DNA of 64,000 bases, taken from positions 1,963,183-2,027,182 of the forward strand of contig NW_020194512.1 in NCBI RefSeq assembly GCF_002865645.1, written 5' to 3'. Positions 11,597 through 24,600 of the stretch are shown in pieces. Position 1 is the first letter of the stretch; each line of letters begins with the position of its first letter. Made by a program: the position numbers and the translations under genes. The notes beneath the pieces are model-generated. The model was not told the origin of the DNA and searched no databases. It saw nothing but the letters and a program-made list of their open reading frames with translations. This DNA comes from Hyaloscypha bicolor E. Lineage: Eukaryota > Ascomycota > Leotiomycetes > Helotiales > Hyaloscyphaceae.

Positions 11597-12865
11597 ATGT
11601 CGTCCTCCAGAACTGCAATTCCGCCACACCAGCATCTGACATCTCTTATGTATGCTTTACCTGTTCGCCGGCTCAAAGAGATCCTCAGCCATGTTTTCCC
11701 AGACGAAACACTGGGCCCAGTCGAAGAGCTGAAAACCACCCAGCTTTCAAGACTATACTCTCTCACAATGTCTGACGATCGAAAGCTGATGTTGTCGTTT
11801 GCACCGAGCCTTTCCGTCCATCTCCTACGGCATGAGGCCGCCATTTTGTCTTCAGAGGCAAAACTAGCTTACTTTGTAACGGAATCAGACCAAAGACTTG
11901 AATCGCAGGAGCCGAATTTAACAGAGGCCGACCAAGTACCAAAACATGCAGGACTCTCTGCATTGATCCCCAAGTTATTGAAGCACTCGCCGAATAATCG
12001 GGAAATGGCATACCCGTACAGCATCTTCGAACTCACAACAGGCGTCCCTCTTTCCACGGTTGCAATTTATCTCAGTCTTCCTGAGCGCCGCCTCATCGAT
12101 AAGCAAATTGGCCTCATGGCTCGAGCACTTGCTTCTTTCATATCTCCTTCTGGTGGATTTGGCAGTGTGAACCGTGTCCTTCCAGTTCCTTTTATGAAGC
12201 CTGCGCCGACTTCAACAGCTCTCGAAACAATGGGCTCGATGTCATGGTCCGACGCATTTCATGGTCTCTTAGAAGGGGTTCTAAGAGATGGGGAAGATAA
12301 GGCCGTCTTATTGCCTTATGAAGTTATCAGAGCCCACTATAAGCGCTTGTCGTATCATCTAGACTCTGTCTTGGTACCCCGGCTACTTGTTCTCGATATT
12401 GGTAATGACAGGAATGTCATGGTGGAACGAGGCTTGGATGAAGAGGGTTCACTGCAGCCTTCAGCAGAAGGTGTGAGGTTGGCAGGACTTAGAAGTTGGA
12501 GCCAAGGTATCTTCGGGGATGCCTTGTTGGCGGATTGCTTTGATGATCCCAGTGAGGTTTGTCTGGAAGGTTGGCGAGAAGGCGGAGAGGATATCATCGA
12601 GGACGAAGACAACGCGCGAGTCAGAATGCTTTTATATCGATGCTTCAGAGCCGTGGTCACCATTGTGACGGAGTATTATCGGCCTCAAAGCGACAGTAGT
12701 CGGAGAGAGCTCGAAGGCCGAAGGAAGTTGACAAGTGCCTTGGGAGAGATAGAGAAACTTGGAACCACAGTCAGCGACACTCCGAAGAGGCGAAGAAGCG
12801 TTGCCGACGATGTTGGTCCCAAAAGGCAAAGGCCGAGACTTGAGAGTATGTCCATATCATCATAG
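11597..12865 (+). CDS. aminoglycoside phosphotransferase-fold protein, catalytic motifs degenerate
   Basis: A single exon codes for 422 residues from the ATG at 11597 (GCC ATG TCG), or 440 from an in-frame ATG at 11543. The overall plan resembles fungal APH-family kinases: YPYSIFELTTGVPLS where the hinge and choline-kinase-like 'PG.PL' segment sits, a helical middle, then a segment at ~263-275 (LVLDIGNDRNVMV) in the place of the catalytic loop HGDxHxxN, and WSQGIFGDALLADCF in place of the IDWExAxxGDP segment. The catalytic Asp and the metal-binding Asp of the family both appear replaced, so activity is doubtful. The C-terminus is basic (PKRRRS, PKRQRPR), nuclear-signal-like. Convergent with the next gene, 78 bases between stops. 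Fold assignment is tentative. Confidence 0.6.
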   Translation: MSSSRTAIPPHQHLTSLMYALPVRRLKEILSHVFPDETLGPVEELKTTQLSRLYSLTMSDDRKLMLSFAPSLSVHLLRHEAAILSSEAKLAYFVTESDQRLESQEPNLTEADQVPKHAGLSALIPKLLKHSPNNREMAYPYSIFELTTGVPLSTVAIYLSLPERRLIDKQIGLMARALASFISPSGGFGSVNRVLPVPFMKPAPTSTALETMGSMSWSDAFHGLLEGVLRDGEDKAVLLPYEVIRAHYKRLSYHLDSVLVPRLLVLDIGNDRNVMVERGLDEEGSLQPSAEGVRLAGLRSWSQGIFGDALLADCFDDPSEVCLEGWREGGEDIIEDEDNARVRMLLYRCFRAVVTIVTEYYRPQSDSSRRELEGRRKLTSALGEIEKLGTTVSDTPKRRRSVADDVGPKRQRPRLESMSISS

Positions 12866-12943
12866 CGTGGCGTTTGGAATCGACCAATAGACTAGATATC
12901 CCAGAAGCATTGAGTGACATAATTCCTTTCATCTTCCCAACCT

Positions 12944-14972
12944 TTATTTATACTGCGTGGTGGACTCCGAGTCGCCTTCGTCTCGGGGAAGCCGCATTCC
13001 CATCAATCCTAGAAGGTTGCTGCCAGGTCCAGCCGCACCCGCCTGGGCTTTAAAGCTTTCAAGCAGATTCTTCGCCAAGTTGAAGTCTATGTCAATCTCC
13101 TCACCATCACTCTCGTCATCCAAGTCCCCATCCTTCGAAGATTTCTCTGCTTTGGCTTTGCCCTTGAGTGCTGAGAGCTTGCTAGGTGTGGGGTCAAGAT
13201 TCAGGGCACCGGCTTCATTTAGCTCAGCCTCCAGTTTTTCCATGACTTCTCTCATCTCGCTGGCCCCGTCAGCCCCATCTCCCTCGTCGCTACTTTTAAT
13301 CTCTTCTATCCTGTGCCCTTTGCTGGTTGGTGCAGTTGCACTTGCTGAGGGGCTATCAACCACTTCGTCTGGTTCTTCAGAAGGCATCCCCATCATCTCC
13401 CTCATCATCCTGGCAAACTCCTTCTCATCGAAACTGACATCTTTATCTTCATCCTCACTGTCGTCGTCTATGTCTTCGCTGTCGTCGTCGTCATCATCAT
13501 CGATGTCCATATCATCCATCTCTGCTCCATCAATACCAGCATCTTCGTCGTTGAGGAAGGACTCAAAACGCTCCACCATCTTTCTGAGATCGGCTTGCGT
13601 TTTGGCGTCGCCAAAACCAGAAGGCGGTTCCGGTCCAAAGACAGCGGGTGTACTCGACTTTTGTTTTCCTTCACCGTCAAGTTCGCGCTCGAAATCTACA
13701 AAGTTGATATCCATCCAAGATTCGTCATCCTCTCTGCTTCCTTCTTTCCATCCTGCAATCTCTTCGTCTGTTGGTAGAGCCAAAGAGTCATCAGTAGCCA
13801 AGTCTTCCAACAAGATTTTCGCTTCGCGGACAGTTCGGTTGTCTCCATACTTAGGGTCTGCAAACAGCATCTCGAATCCTGAAGTGACTTTCATGCCCAT
13901 TTCTAACATATCATACCTCTTTGGACCAAGAGTACCAGTACCCTCAACAGTATCGACCTTTGATAGTGTGTCTACCCAGGCGATTGGGGTCGAGAACTGT
14001 TGCGATTTAAGTTGTGCATACAGGACTTTCGTGAATCGTGTCGAAACCGCAACTAGGTCCCGAATAGGAAAAATCAGGTCCGAGTCTTTCCTTTGAAGTG
14101 TTTTGAGTGCAATTGGGTCGCGAAGATAGAAAGCTTCTACAGCTGGTGCTATGGAGACCGGGCGAGCATGTAGGACATATGCAAGTTTTCTTGGCATCAG
14201 AATGACAGCATGGTGCAGTGTGGTGTTGATCTGAGCTGGGTAGTTTCGAAGCCTGTAAAACGCTTCTTCTTCAATAAGGGGGGAACGGATAAGGCTGTCT
14301 GGCGTCGACGTAATGGCGTCATGGGCTTCTTCGAGTTTTAGTGCTCGGGGGGCTGGAGCAGTCTTAGGACCAGAGTGTGAATCTGCACTGAGAGGTATAA
14401 TGCGGAGTGCATTATTGTGAATCCAAATCTACCATGGTCAGCCATCTTTATTTTTATGGCCAAATAGATCGTACTTACTCTGTTGTCCGCAATTTCCGGG
14501 GTCAGCCATCGAGGCAAGGCATTTGCAGCCTCAACTAACAAGAATTCGCCGTCTGTGTCCACAACTTTGATCCACAACTGTGGAAATCGGTTGCTTAACT
14601 CTCTGAGGATATATACAATGAGCCACTCGTCCTCGACCGAGTCTCCATAATTTGTAAGACCATAAAGGTACATCTTCCCTAGAGAGCAGTCAGTGCTTGC
14701 CAATATGGCTTTGGTGGTATTAACGTGCCCTTTCCACTTTTGAGATCTAATTTAAAGCTCTCCCGCTGCCATATATACTCCTTCAAAAGACTATCTGTTA
14801 GTTTCAAGGCCTCCTTCTTTACGGCTTCCAATTGTCCAAGAATATCCTTCGGCGACTTCAACTTCGAGCTGATGACATAGAGACAATATTCGACGCAGTC
14901 ATCAGGTAAATGTTTCGGGAATCCAGTAAAACCATCTTCGAATCCCTTGAAATCTTCGTTTGGACCTTCCAT
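12944..14972 (-). CDS. sgt1: SGT1/ecdysoneless family protein
   Basis: Three exons (14972-14738, 14678-14479, 14428-12944) give 639 residues. The first donor (AAAA/GTGGAA) is weak and could be off by a few codons; the second intron is canonical. The N-terminal third carries the family core: DDCVEYCLYVI, GLTNYGDSVEDEWLIVYILRELS, LWIKVVDTDGEFLLVEAANALPRWLTPE and NRIWIHNNALRIIPL. A very acidic run (~430-460, many Asp) precedes a conserved MMREMMGMPSE stretch. The C-terminus holds a further acidic block and KNLLESFKAQAGAAGPG. Members of this family (fission yeast Sgt1, animal Ecd) act in transcription of glycolytic genes or in pre-mRNA splicing; the fungal role is less settled. Divergent from the spindle pole body gene, 315 bases between starts. 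Confidence 0.85.
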
Positions 14973-15287
14973 TTTGACAAGCGTTAAGGTTTGGTGAGAA
15001 AGAGGAATGGTGGGGGGAAGGCTGAGATCATTTTTCGTTTGGAGGCTCGACTTTGGGAGCTTGGGCCACTTTTGCAAGGGTATTTGCGCTACTCTCGAAA
15101 TGGAAGGAACGTCAACACAACTTCGAAAATCGCGTCCCAAAGCCTAGCCACGACCGCGACCAACGATCAATATTGCATTTGCTTTGGAGTTAATGGCTAC
15201 CATTGGGCTTTTTGCATATTCTCGACATTGATCCATTGCTATTTTCATTTTTTCATTTGAGCTGTAAAGGCTCAGCCAGCTTTCAAG
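14973..15287. promoter_or_regulatory. shared upstream region, SGT1 / pcpA
   Basis: The 315 bases between the two start codons must contain both 5' UTRs and both promoters. No TATA box or named operator stands out. Confidence 0.45.
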
Positions 15288-18200
15288 ATGGTAGAAGCAG
15301 GAGTTGGTCTCGACACTCCCCGAACCAACGTTGGGGATGTGACATACCTTTCTCGAGGACTTGACTTCGATATCACACAAGAACCGTCTTTCCAGTCACC
15401 TTCGAAAGACAACAACAACCTCGTTCAGCAGTTACAAAATGGCCGACGCGGTCCCATCCGAACGCCTCGAAGTCGCGTTGCCCTCACCGACAGACGAAAC
15501 CTTCCAGCAGGACTGAGCAGTGGAGAATTCACGCCATTGCTCAAAAGTGCCACCAGGAATAGCGCTCTGCGAAGTGGAAAGGAGAATGTGCCTCAAACGC
15601 CCGCGTTTGGTGTCCTAGACAACATCCCCGAAGACTTCAGTCCACTGCCGCAAGGCAGTTCGGTTTATGGCGATTCACGAAATGGCTCTTATATGGCAGG
15701 CACTCCAATGCCACAAATAGACAGCAGTAGCACAGCTTCCACGCCAATGGCTCTTCTGTCTCGACGAAGCGACGGGCCTGGAGTTTTGCAAGATGGTAAC
15801 CAGATGTCATTACGAGAGCAGGAAAATGTCATTGATAAGATTGAGAAGGAGAATTTTGGCCTGAAGCTGAAGATACATTTCTTGGAGGAAGCGTTACGGA
15901 AGGCAGGTCCAGGATTCAGTGAAGCAGCCCTGAAGGAAAATACGGAACTCAAAGTCGACAAAGTCACAATGCAGAAAGAACTTTATCGATACCGAAAAAC
16001 ACTTACTGCCGCTGAACGGGAGCTGGAAATTTATCGACAACAACTATTGGAGATGCAAGAAAAAGTAAAGCGGAAACACCTGGATGCAGGCCAGCGGGAG
16101 GAATTGGACCGTCTTCACCAAGCTCTCGAGGAAAAAGAAGCCGAAGTTAATGAGTTAAAAGGTCAAGAAAGCCATTTCGAAGACCTTCAAGACAAAATAC
16201 AAGACTTGGAAGCGGAAATACGACAAAAGGACAGGTCACTTGACGATCGTGATGACGAAGTCGAGAATCTGAAGGAGGAGGTTGAGAAACATGCCGGGAC
16301 TATCTCACATTTGGAAGAGACTGTGAAGGCTGCTCAACGCCAAGCCATCGAACTCGAGGAACAAGCTCAGGCCGGTCAAGAACTCGAGGATGCCAAGGAG
16401 ACCATTGAGGTGTTAGAGCAGAGTCTGAAGCGTCTGAAGGAAGAAGTAGAAGAAGCAAAAGAGGACCGTCAAGAAGCCACGAGGGACAAAGAGCGCGCCG
16501 AGGCGGACCTCGAGGAGCTGCATGATGAGATGGCCAATAAATCAATTACGACCAAAAATCTCGCTCGCCAGATTGAAGAGAAAGCCAACCGGCTCCAGGA
16601 CGAACTCGAGGATCTTCGAGAGAGGCATGGTGTTCTTGAAGATAAGCATTCTAACAAAACACGCGATATCAAGAAGCTAGAAGATAAGATCGAGGATTTC
16701 AAGCGAGATGCAGAAGTTCGAGAGCAAACGTTGAAGGACAGGCTCGAAGTCGTGCAAAACGAAAAGGATGTCTCGGTCCGTGAACGGGATTCTCTATCAA
16801 AACGATTCGAAACAATCCAGAAAGAGCTTCAACAGACCTCTGACCAGAAGAACATCCTCCAAATACGCCACGACTCACTCACAACAGAATCTGCTGGTCT
16901 CCAGAGGGAGCTTGCCAAGTCCCAGAAAGCCATCGAGGATCTTGAAGACAGGCTGGATCACGAGAAAACACTGGCCCTCAACAACGAGAGAGAGGTGAGG
17001 GACGAATACAAGGGTGAGATTGATCGTCTCAATGACGAGATTGAAGATTTTCGTGCGGAACTTCGAGAAAAAGACCGGTTGTACGAAGACGACAACGACA
17101 AATGGGACAACGAACGCCGAACTATCGAGTCTCAAAAAGACATCGCCGAAGAGAAGGCTGCGGGCTTGCAACAAACTATCGATAGACTGCAGGAGGCCGA
17201 GGGTTCCCTGTCAAGCAAGGAAACTAAACTTCAGCAAGCACTTAAGATTGAGAAAGAACGACATGAGAGCCTAGAAGCCGCGCTGACTCGACAAATCAAC
17301 GAGCTCAATGACGACCTGGAAGGCCTACAAAACGCCCTTGATGAAGTGCGATCTGAATTGGCAGAGGTCAAGGAGGAACGACGCCTGAGCCAACGAGAAC
17401 AAAAGTCTCTATGCGAAAAGGTTGAAGGCTTGGAGGATGAAGTGGAAATTTTACAGACGAGTCTCGATGATGAGAGCGAACAAGCCAACAGAGAGATTAC
17501 CGCCGCCAAACAAGAATCCGAGAGTCTTCGCAGACAATTGCAAGTCTTGAAGCAAGATCTGGCCAAAGCAGATGCGACAATTGCTGGTGCTCAAGCTCAG
17601 ATTGAGGCATTCCAATCCGATTTACACGCAGGGAAAGGCAATCAAGACCAACTCGGTACAAGACTAAGGGACGCTGAAACACAGCTTTCCAAAGTCAGAA
17701 CAGAGAAGCAAAGTTTACAAGATCAGCTTGCTGCAGTCAACATCGAAGTCCACTCACTCCGAACCTCCAAGGCCAGTATTGAGGCTGAACGTGACGAAAT
17801 GGATTGTCATCTTAAGGCAATGAAACAGCAAGAGGAAGAGACATTCCGCCTTGACCAAGAACGAATGGATTTGCGAACGGCAAAGATGAAGCTCGATGGG
17901 GAAGTTCGCCGGCTCCGGGAAGAAAACAAAATCTCCATTGCTCAACAACAAGCCGTCGAAAAGGAGTTGCAACAAGAGATTGACCGGGCCAGTGGGGAAG
18001 AAGCTCGTCTAAACGGCGAAATTCATGATCTACAGAAGATCCTGAGAGGCTCATCCGAGAAACGGGAACTGGTCGCAGCAAAAAAGACAATTCTACGCCT
18101 CGAAGCACGAGTTCAGGAGCTGGAAACACAAATCGCCAGTGGTGAAGACCAAATTGATTCGTCACATGAGATTTCGATCATTCGCCGTGACCTCAATGCC

Positions 18201-19473
18201 GCCCGCCAGAAGGAAACCGAATACCTCCAACGTGAGGCAGCCCAAAAAGACATCCTCCGCGGTCTGAAGCGCCAAATTACGGATCTTGAACGAAAGGCTC
18301 ATGATGCCGAAATATCACGCTTTGTATCTAATTCACCTCATTCCTCTATCAGCGGAACTGCCCACAAATCGGAATTGATCGAAGTTCGTGCCCAACTTGC
18401 AACAGCACATCAGACGCTCAAGGGCGTTCGAAGCCAACTAAAGGATGTCGAAAAGGAAGCAGCTCGAAAGGTCAATGCCGCTAACCTTGACGTCCAGGCT
18501 CGGACAGCGACTTGGGAGTCCGAGAAAGATGAATTGGAGCGTAACCTGGACGAAGCACTCTCTGCGAAGGATGAGCTTGCTTCTAGGAATGCGGCATCTG
18601 AAGTAACAATCACTAGGCTCCGAGGAAAGATCGACCGCCTCGAAAAAGCGCTCCAAGCTGAACGCCTCAACAGTGGAGAGGACCGTACTATGGCCCTTGA
18701 ACGCCGGGACCTCCATGAGATGCTCCGCGAGACACAATTACAGGCCGAATCACTTGAAATTGTCATACAAGAGCGAGAAAACAAAATTGCGGCTATCACG
18801 GCTGCAGAGGCGGAACTTCGCGCTCAGCTCAAGAGAGTGCGTAATGAACGATCTCTGCACCGATCTAAAGCTATATCTGCTCATGAACAACTTCAGGATC
18901 TGGAGCGCAGATATCGAAAGACCAGAGAGAGCTGGGAGGCGGAAAAGAAAAATCTCACTCGAGGAGTAAGATTTGTCAACACGTCTTTGTCAGTTAACGA
19001 TGAGTCCGAGATGTTGGCGCTAAGGAAGGAAGCCGAAGAGCGTGAACATCATCATGCGAAAGAAATGCGAGGAATGGCATTGATGATTGAATGGCTACGG
19101 GCCAAATGCAAGAGAGAGGAGGACTTCCGGGCCGTTGCAGCTCACGGCAAGAAGTATATGCAGTTGCGGATCGACCTGTTTGAAGCTTGGTACGTTGTTT
19201 CCCCTCCGTGAATTTATCAGGTGCTAACTTTAGTCCCCCAACAGTAACAAAGCGGATCTCGAATTGTTGAAGTCAACAGGCATCAAGCTTGATCCAAAGC
19301 CTCCAAAGAAGCGCCCGAACAGATTCCGCTCTGTGGTATGGATGATCCGGGCGTCAGTGAGGATGAAGAAACGTGCTGCAGATTGGGCCGAGAGCCGCGC
19401 TATCCATGATGCGATTGAGGCACAACGTGAGCGGCAGAGACTTCAGGCAAGGAAAAGTATCACTAGCGGGTGA
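15288..19473 (+). CDS. pcpA: spindle pole body coiled-coil protein, PcpA/Pcp1/Spc110-like
   Basis: Two exons (15288-19189, 19245-19473) joined across a GTACGT...CAACAG intron give 1376 residues. After a disordered, SP/TP-rich N-terminus comes a CM1 (centrosomin motif 1) element at ~175-205 (LREQENVIDKIEKENFGLKL), which binds gamma-tubulin complexes. Residues ~205-1210 are almost continuous coiled coil, rich in E, K, Q, L and R. The C-terminus (~1245-1350) has a basic PACT-like anchor: MALMIEWLRAKCKREEDFR, then EACNKADLELL and PKKRPNRFRSVVWMIRA. CM1 plus coiled coil plus PACT-like anchor is the plan of Pcp1/Spc110/pericentrin proteins, which tether gamma-tubulin to the nuclear side of the spindle pole body. 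ApsB/Mto1 also has CM1 and is the main alternative. Confidence 0.82.
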
Positions 19474-19789
19474 TGATTCGTGACTTTTGTTGGAGTTTAT
19501 TGTGATTTGGTCTCGTGATTAAGGAATGGTGTTGGAGTAGGGTGCGAGCATGGCATGGGATGGGCATTCAAGTCAGGCTGGGGTCACTTATCGCTTCTTG
19601 TAAAGGGGCATTAACTAGGTGGAATATATCCATTCTTTTTCGAAAGGCATCATGGAAATTACAGACATAAAGCCGTGACCCGAGTTCCCAACCATGTATC
19701 CTGGCATGAAAATTCTTGTTGTGCTTTTCCCTTTATGCACACACACTGTGACGCCGAGTGCCGTTCCCGTAAACGTGAATGGAATTTAT
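19474..19789. other. convergent 3' regions, pcpA / metacaspase
   Basis: These 316 bases lie between two converging stop codons and hold both 3' UTRs. No gene or repeat was seen. Confidence 0.5.
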
Positions 19790-21686
19790 TTACATGACAA
19801 ACAGAAGGTTAGTGTCTTCAAGATGGCTGTTAGTCATGCGGTGGGACGAAGATAGGGGAGATGGCTTACTCAAGGGATGGCTGCAGCTGAGCTGTGGCTT
19901 CTGTGTATATTTCGTGGCAAGCTCGTCTCGAATGCTGTTAAGCAGCTGGACGTAGCTCTGCTGGGGGTTCTTCTTCAGGGCGTTGATGAACGCCCATGAC
20001 ATGGCACCAGTAGCCTGTGCCGCGATGGTTGCATCGGCCCTGTGAGACAATCGTTAGCACCTGTGACAAAGAGGAAACCATATCAGAGAGTAAGCCCCAA
20101 ACATAAAGGAATGTCGTGGGTCAGGTGACCCAACGTGACTCGCAGCCCTTAGCCTACGCCTCAGCCGTACTTGGCCAACGGCATAGAGCTCAGGGCTTTG
20201 GTGTTATAATAATTACAAAAAAAGGAGCAAAAGAAGCTAGTTGTACAGAAGTCAGGGGCTTGCCCTGTAACGCAAATGGTATCCAGACGCCATCGCTAAA
20301 CACCCAGAAAACGCCTATATCCATCGTTTTTTTTTGCCTGCCTGCCGTTTCCCCATATTCACAGAATCCCATATTACTATGCACGGCACGGTAGGAAAGG
20401 ATATACTAACGATGTCTGATCATCTTTGCTCCCCGACCACATCACCACATCAGCGGGTGACGTCTTTGTCGCCATCGTCTTATTATAGGCGTCATCACCG
20501 CCGGTTGCTTTCTTGAAGAAACCCATCAAGTTGTTGGCAACACCCCCAAGATCACCTTGACTGTAAGATGAAATAACACCGAGGAGACCTTGTCCAGCCT
20601 CCTTGGCAAGATTGGGCTCCTTGAGGATCCCTTGCGTTGAGTAAATGTATGGCAAATCGAGAGCTGTTCCAGAATGGCAAGAATCGAAGATGGCAGTCAA
20701 CCTCACACCAGGCTGGAGAGGCATGACCATGATTCTGTGCATCTCGTCGTCGACAATGTGACCAACTTGTCGAAAGTCGACAGGGTAGATGACTTCATCA
20801 TACCCATCCTCCTCGTCACCATCAAGGTCTTTAGTCTGACCACCGTGACCTGCGTCCCGTCAGCAGCTTTAAGACAGACTGAGAATATACAACCCACCTG
20901 AATAATGGAAGAACAGTGAGTCGTTCGGCCGAGCGTCCTTCACCAGCCAGTGCATCGCCCGTAATATGTTTTGTTTTGTCGGCTGGCTCATCGGGTTTTG
21001 TTGATCATCGGTGAGGATAACCATGTCGTCTCGTTGGTAGCCAAAATTGTCGTGCAAGAATGCCGACATGTTCTTGACATCATTTATGCAACCACGAAGT
21101 TGTCCCCTCTGTCCGAAATAGTTTATTCCGATCAGCAGAGCCTTCCGCCGTCCCGTACAATTCGAGTATTGAAAAGCATAGCCTTGAGGTGCACCACCTC
21201 CGAAACTCTGCATCGATGATGGGGGAGGAGGAGGAGCATTCGAATTGCCATTGACATAGCCGTTCGAGTTCACCGATGGCATTCCTGGAAGAGTGGGTCA
21301 GCAGACGAACGTATATCACTGACTGAATCAACTTCTTACCGGGTCTTCCATACTGAGGCTGGTTTGGTGGCACGCCGTTGTATCCACCGTATTGCTGTGG
21401 AGGAGGCTACAAGAATAATATGAGTCGAGTCGCGGCTCGTGCGGGTTGAGAAACTCACCTGAGCGTAGCCGTAAGGCTGTTGGTGTGGGGGAGGCTGTTG
21501 GTAGCCATATCCTCCCTGTGTTGGGGGTGGGCCGTAATTCTGAGGTCTGCAAATAAGTCAACACTGATACCCGAGAAGAGAGCGCCTCGAATCCTACGGA
21601 GAGTAGTAGTTTGGCTGGGGCGGGTACTGCTGTGGTGGTGGACCTCCATATCCTCCGTGGTATCCAGATCCAGGATAGCCCGACAT
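19790..21686 (-). CDS. mca1: metacaspase
   Basis: Seven exons (21686-21598, 21546-21459, 21406-21340, 21284-20898, 20849-20411, 20039-19870, 19815-19790) give 421 residues. The N-terminal ~105 residues are a Pro/Gln/Tyr/Gly-rich prodomain ([10 protein letters not shown] and similar). The peptidase domain starts near [19 protein letters not shown]. The catalytic His is in FHYSGHGGQ (~212, created by splicing) and the catalytic Cys in [10 protein letters not shown] (~268). It ends in NTNLLFVM, typical of yeast Mca1 and Aspergillus CasA/CasB. These cysteine peptidases cut after Arg/Lys and act in protein quality control and stress-linked death. Introns 1-4 and 6 are 48-55 bases, but intron 5 (20040-20410) is 371. 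Confidence 0.95.
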
Positions 21687-24600
21687 TTCTGCTCGTCGAT
21701 GTTATCGAGGAGAAGTAACCAAGTACTTCAGGTGATTGCTTGGTGTCGGCCAAACGCCAAAAGGCGCTCCCGAACGTTAAGATTGAGTCTCGCTGTGAGG
21801 CTCGGAACTGTCTGATCCAACTCTGGTCCTGAGACGAGCCCGGAGACGTGGGACGAGGGCGGGATCTTTATAGATGGACGGGGAGGTGGAGGAGGTGATC
21901 TAACTTTCCGGGAAGACAAGACGTGGGGCAGGTCGGCTGGAAGAGGGTCCAGCAGTGTAGGGAGAGAGACGATCTAGGGCAGGGGAGGCGGGTTCGAGTT
22001 GGAGTTGGAGCCAGATAGATGTGGATGCGGATGCGGATATGGATGACGATGCGCGTGCGATTGCTTTTCCAGATAGGCGGTCAGCTGGGAGGGTGGTGGC
22101 GGGTATCCCAAAACAGCAGAGCTGAAGCTTTGAGATGGATGAGAGAGCAGGGTAGAGCAGGGCTGGACTGGGCTGGGCTGCGACGCGTACAGAGAGCAGA
22201 AAGCAGAGAGGAAGAAAGCCGCCAAGAGTTGTCTTGTTGAGGGGTGCTGGTGCTGGTGCACTGTGTTGAAAGAGGGTTTGGGTAAGGGCGGGACGAGGGG
22301 ACGGGGGGGGAGCGGCTGATGGACCTCGCTTGGGCAGTTGAGAACGGGCAGCGCCACGATTCGGCCCTCGAGTCGCGTCGAGTTGAGTTTGGCCTGTTGT
22401 TATTCACCCCCAAACCGTCAACCCTGCGATGCTGCGATGCTGTGCTGCTGCCGATTCCACATGCTGCGAATCACTGGCCAGCCACGGCATTCGCCCCCGC
22501 CCAGCCCGAGTCCAGACCCGCATGCACATTCCACCGGCTCCGGCTGCCAACCCGTCCCTGGTGGTGCCCCTCCTTTCTTTGTTTTCTCAAAAGGGCCCCC
22601 CTGCCAAACATCCAGGATGGCGATCAGCTATATCAGTTCCAGGGCGCTGGGTCCGCCAAGCAGTGGCAGAAGGTTTGACGAAAGCTCATGATCTACGGCT
22701 CTGGAGCTGCAGCAAGGCCATCAAACTCTGTTCTAGTGTTCTACGCATTCCTAGCACAGTACCTCTGAGACAGCCGCAATAGCTTCAATCTCAATCCTAG
22801 ACTGTCCCTCGGGGAGCTAGTGCTCGAGTCAAGGCCTCAAGGAGCATCGTCAAGCATCTCAATCGCCAAATACGCGAGTTTTCGAGCCGCTTCATCAACC
22901 CATCCGGAGCAACCGTCAACCTGAGGATACTAGCGAGCTTCTGGCCTTGTTGCATCATGTTAGGTTGGGGGCTTGGAGTATGCAGGACTAGCCGTGATCG
23001 GGAGCTTAGAAGCCCCGGCAGCTCAGATCGAAAGTCATCAATCCTTTCTAACGGCCGCAAGGAAGCCCGTGTGGCATCAGGTTTGCATTGGCGGGCCTTG
23101 TGAGTCTCAGGGTGCGAAGAGCTATCACGATATCGATGTTCCACGGGCGTCTTAACGCCACCGTCTCCGGCGCAGCTTTCCAGGTGCCCGAACTCGCTCG
23201 TCCGGACGGCTTGGGTGGACAATGGGACGGTTGCCATGCTGGCAGCAGTCCGCCATTCGCAAGTCAATCAACCCACTGGGAGAAGGACGAATTGGGGAGG
23301 TGGAACCGTAGGATGAAATGTCCGCGTCAATAATGAAGCTCGACGGACGTTGAAACACGCAGCCTTGAGGCCTCTGGGTGGAGAGGTGAAGGCTCCCCGG
23401 GGATCACCGTTCGCGTGGCGCTTCGTGGCTTGCGTGGTCGAGCGTGCAGCGAATTGCATGCGGCCGGCTAACCTCACGCACCTCACGCAAGCATATGGAA
23501 CCACGAGTGCCACGCAAGGCAAGCCACAGCCGCTATTCCGTATCGGGAGTTTATGTACGACAAACCTCTCAGCACTCGTCCAGATTAACTTTCTGCACCC
23601 GTTTACTGGATGCCCTCAGCCTTCCCATGTGTCGAGCCACATCGCGACTCACCGCGTTTGCAACGCCGAGAAGCCCCTTTTGCGACCCCTCGCCGAATGG
23701 GAAGCTTCAACGGGACGGTAAGGCATGGAACTGCCCCGTTCCCGTTTCCCCACGTCAAGCACTGGCCCTCCACGGAACAACGCGTCTCGGGGACCACATC
23801 TCTGGATGAGCCCTCACCTCCCTCGCCTTGGTGGAAGATCCTGCCATGGCCCCCATGCCTCTGCCACAATTCGCGTCTTTCATCACTGCCGCGCTCCTTG
23901 AAGGCCAATGGAGGACACGCCGGTGCCTCAGCCATCTAGAGAAGCCACGAGGCTGGATCCGCTCTCCATCTTGAACCTCTGGGTTACATTAGGAGAATAG
24001 GACCGAGGACCGAGGACCAATTCTTACACTTACATGGTTGATCTGCTGTCACCCTTCTCGTCTCCAATAAAACAATGGATCCCTCCACCGCCAGATTTGC
24101 TTCGCGACACCAGAGATCTCTCACCTCGCAGCCTTGCAAGATTGTGTGGCTATGCGGGACCTCTCATCCACACAGAACTCTCTGAAATGTCAGTTACTCC
24201 GGCTACTTCCCATCAGCTCGCCTCTCGCAAGCCCAGTTTGCACCAATGGGGAGACCGATGCCACTTCGCCATGAGCCATCTGTGGCTCAAACTGGCAGCT
24301 GCACGGATCACCGAGGATCCGCATCTCCCTTCCCCTTGCAGATTCGATCACTGGGAGAAAAGCCTCTCAGCCTTATCCTTGTGCGGCTGGGTTGAAAATA
24401 ACTACCAATAACCTTTTTAGGCATGGCAGGAACAGCCTCCCGAAACATTATGCTTAATTCAAGTCAAGCCTCTTGCTGTCAACAGTGCAGTCATCCTTCG
24501 GCTTGAGCCAATGATGTAATGCAGACCCACAGTCTTTAGATAATTGGGCGTACCATCAGGTATGGATGTCTCTCAATATTACTTCTCAACCTTTCATTTG

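Noticed and set aside
12957..14096. 379-codon Ser-rich plus-strand frame
   Set aside because: It is the antisense of the Asp/Glu-rich SGT1 coding sequence; GAT/GAC/GAA codons read back as Ser-rich frames.
22797..23267. 156-codon minus-strand frame
   Set aside because: No family features, no splice partners, and overlapping frames on both strands, as expected by chance in GC-rich DNA.
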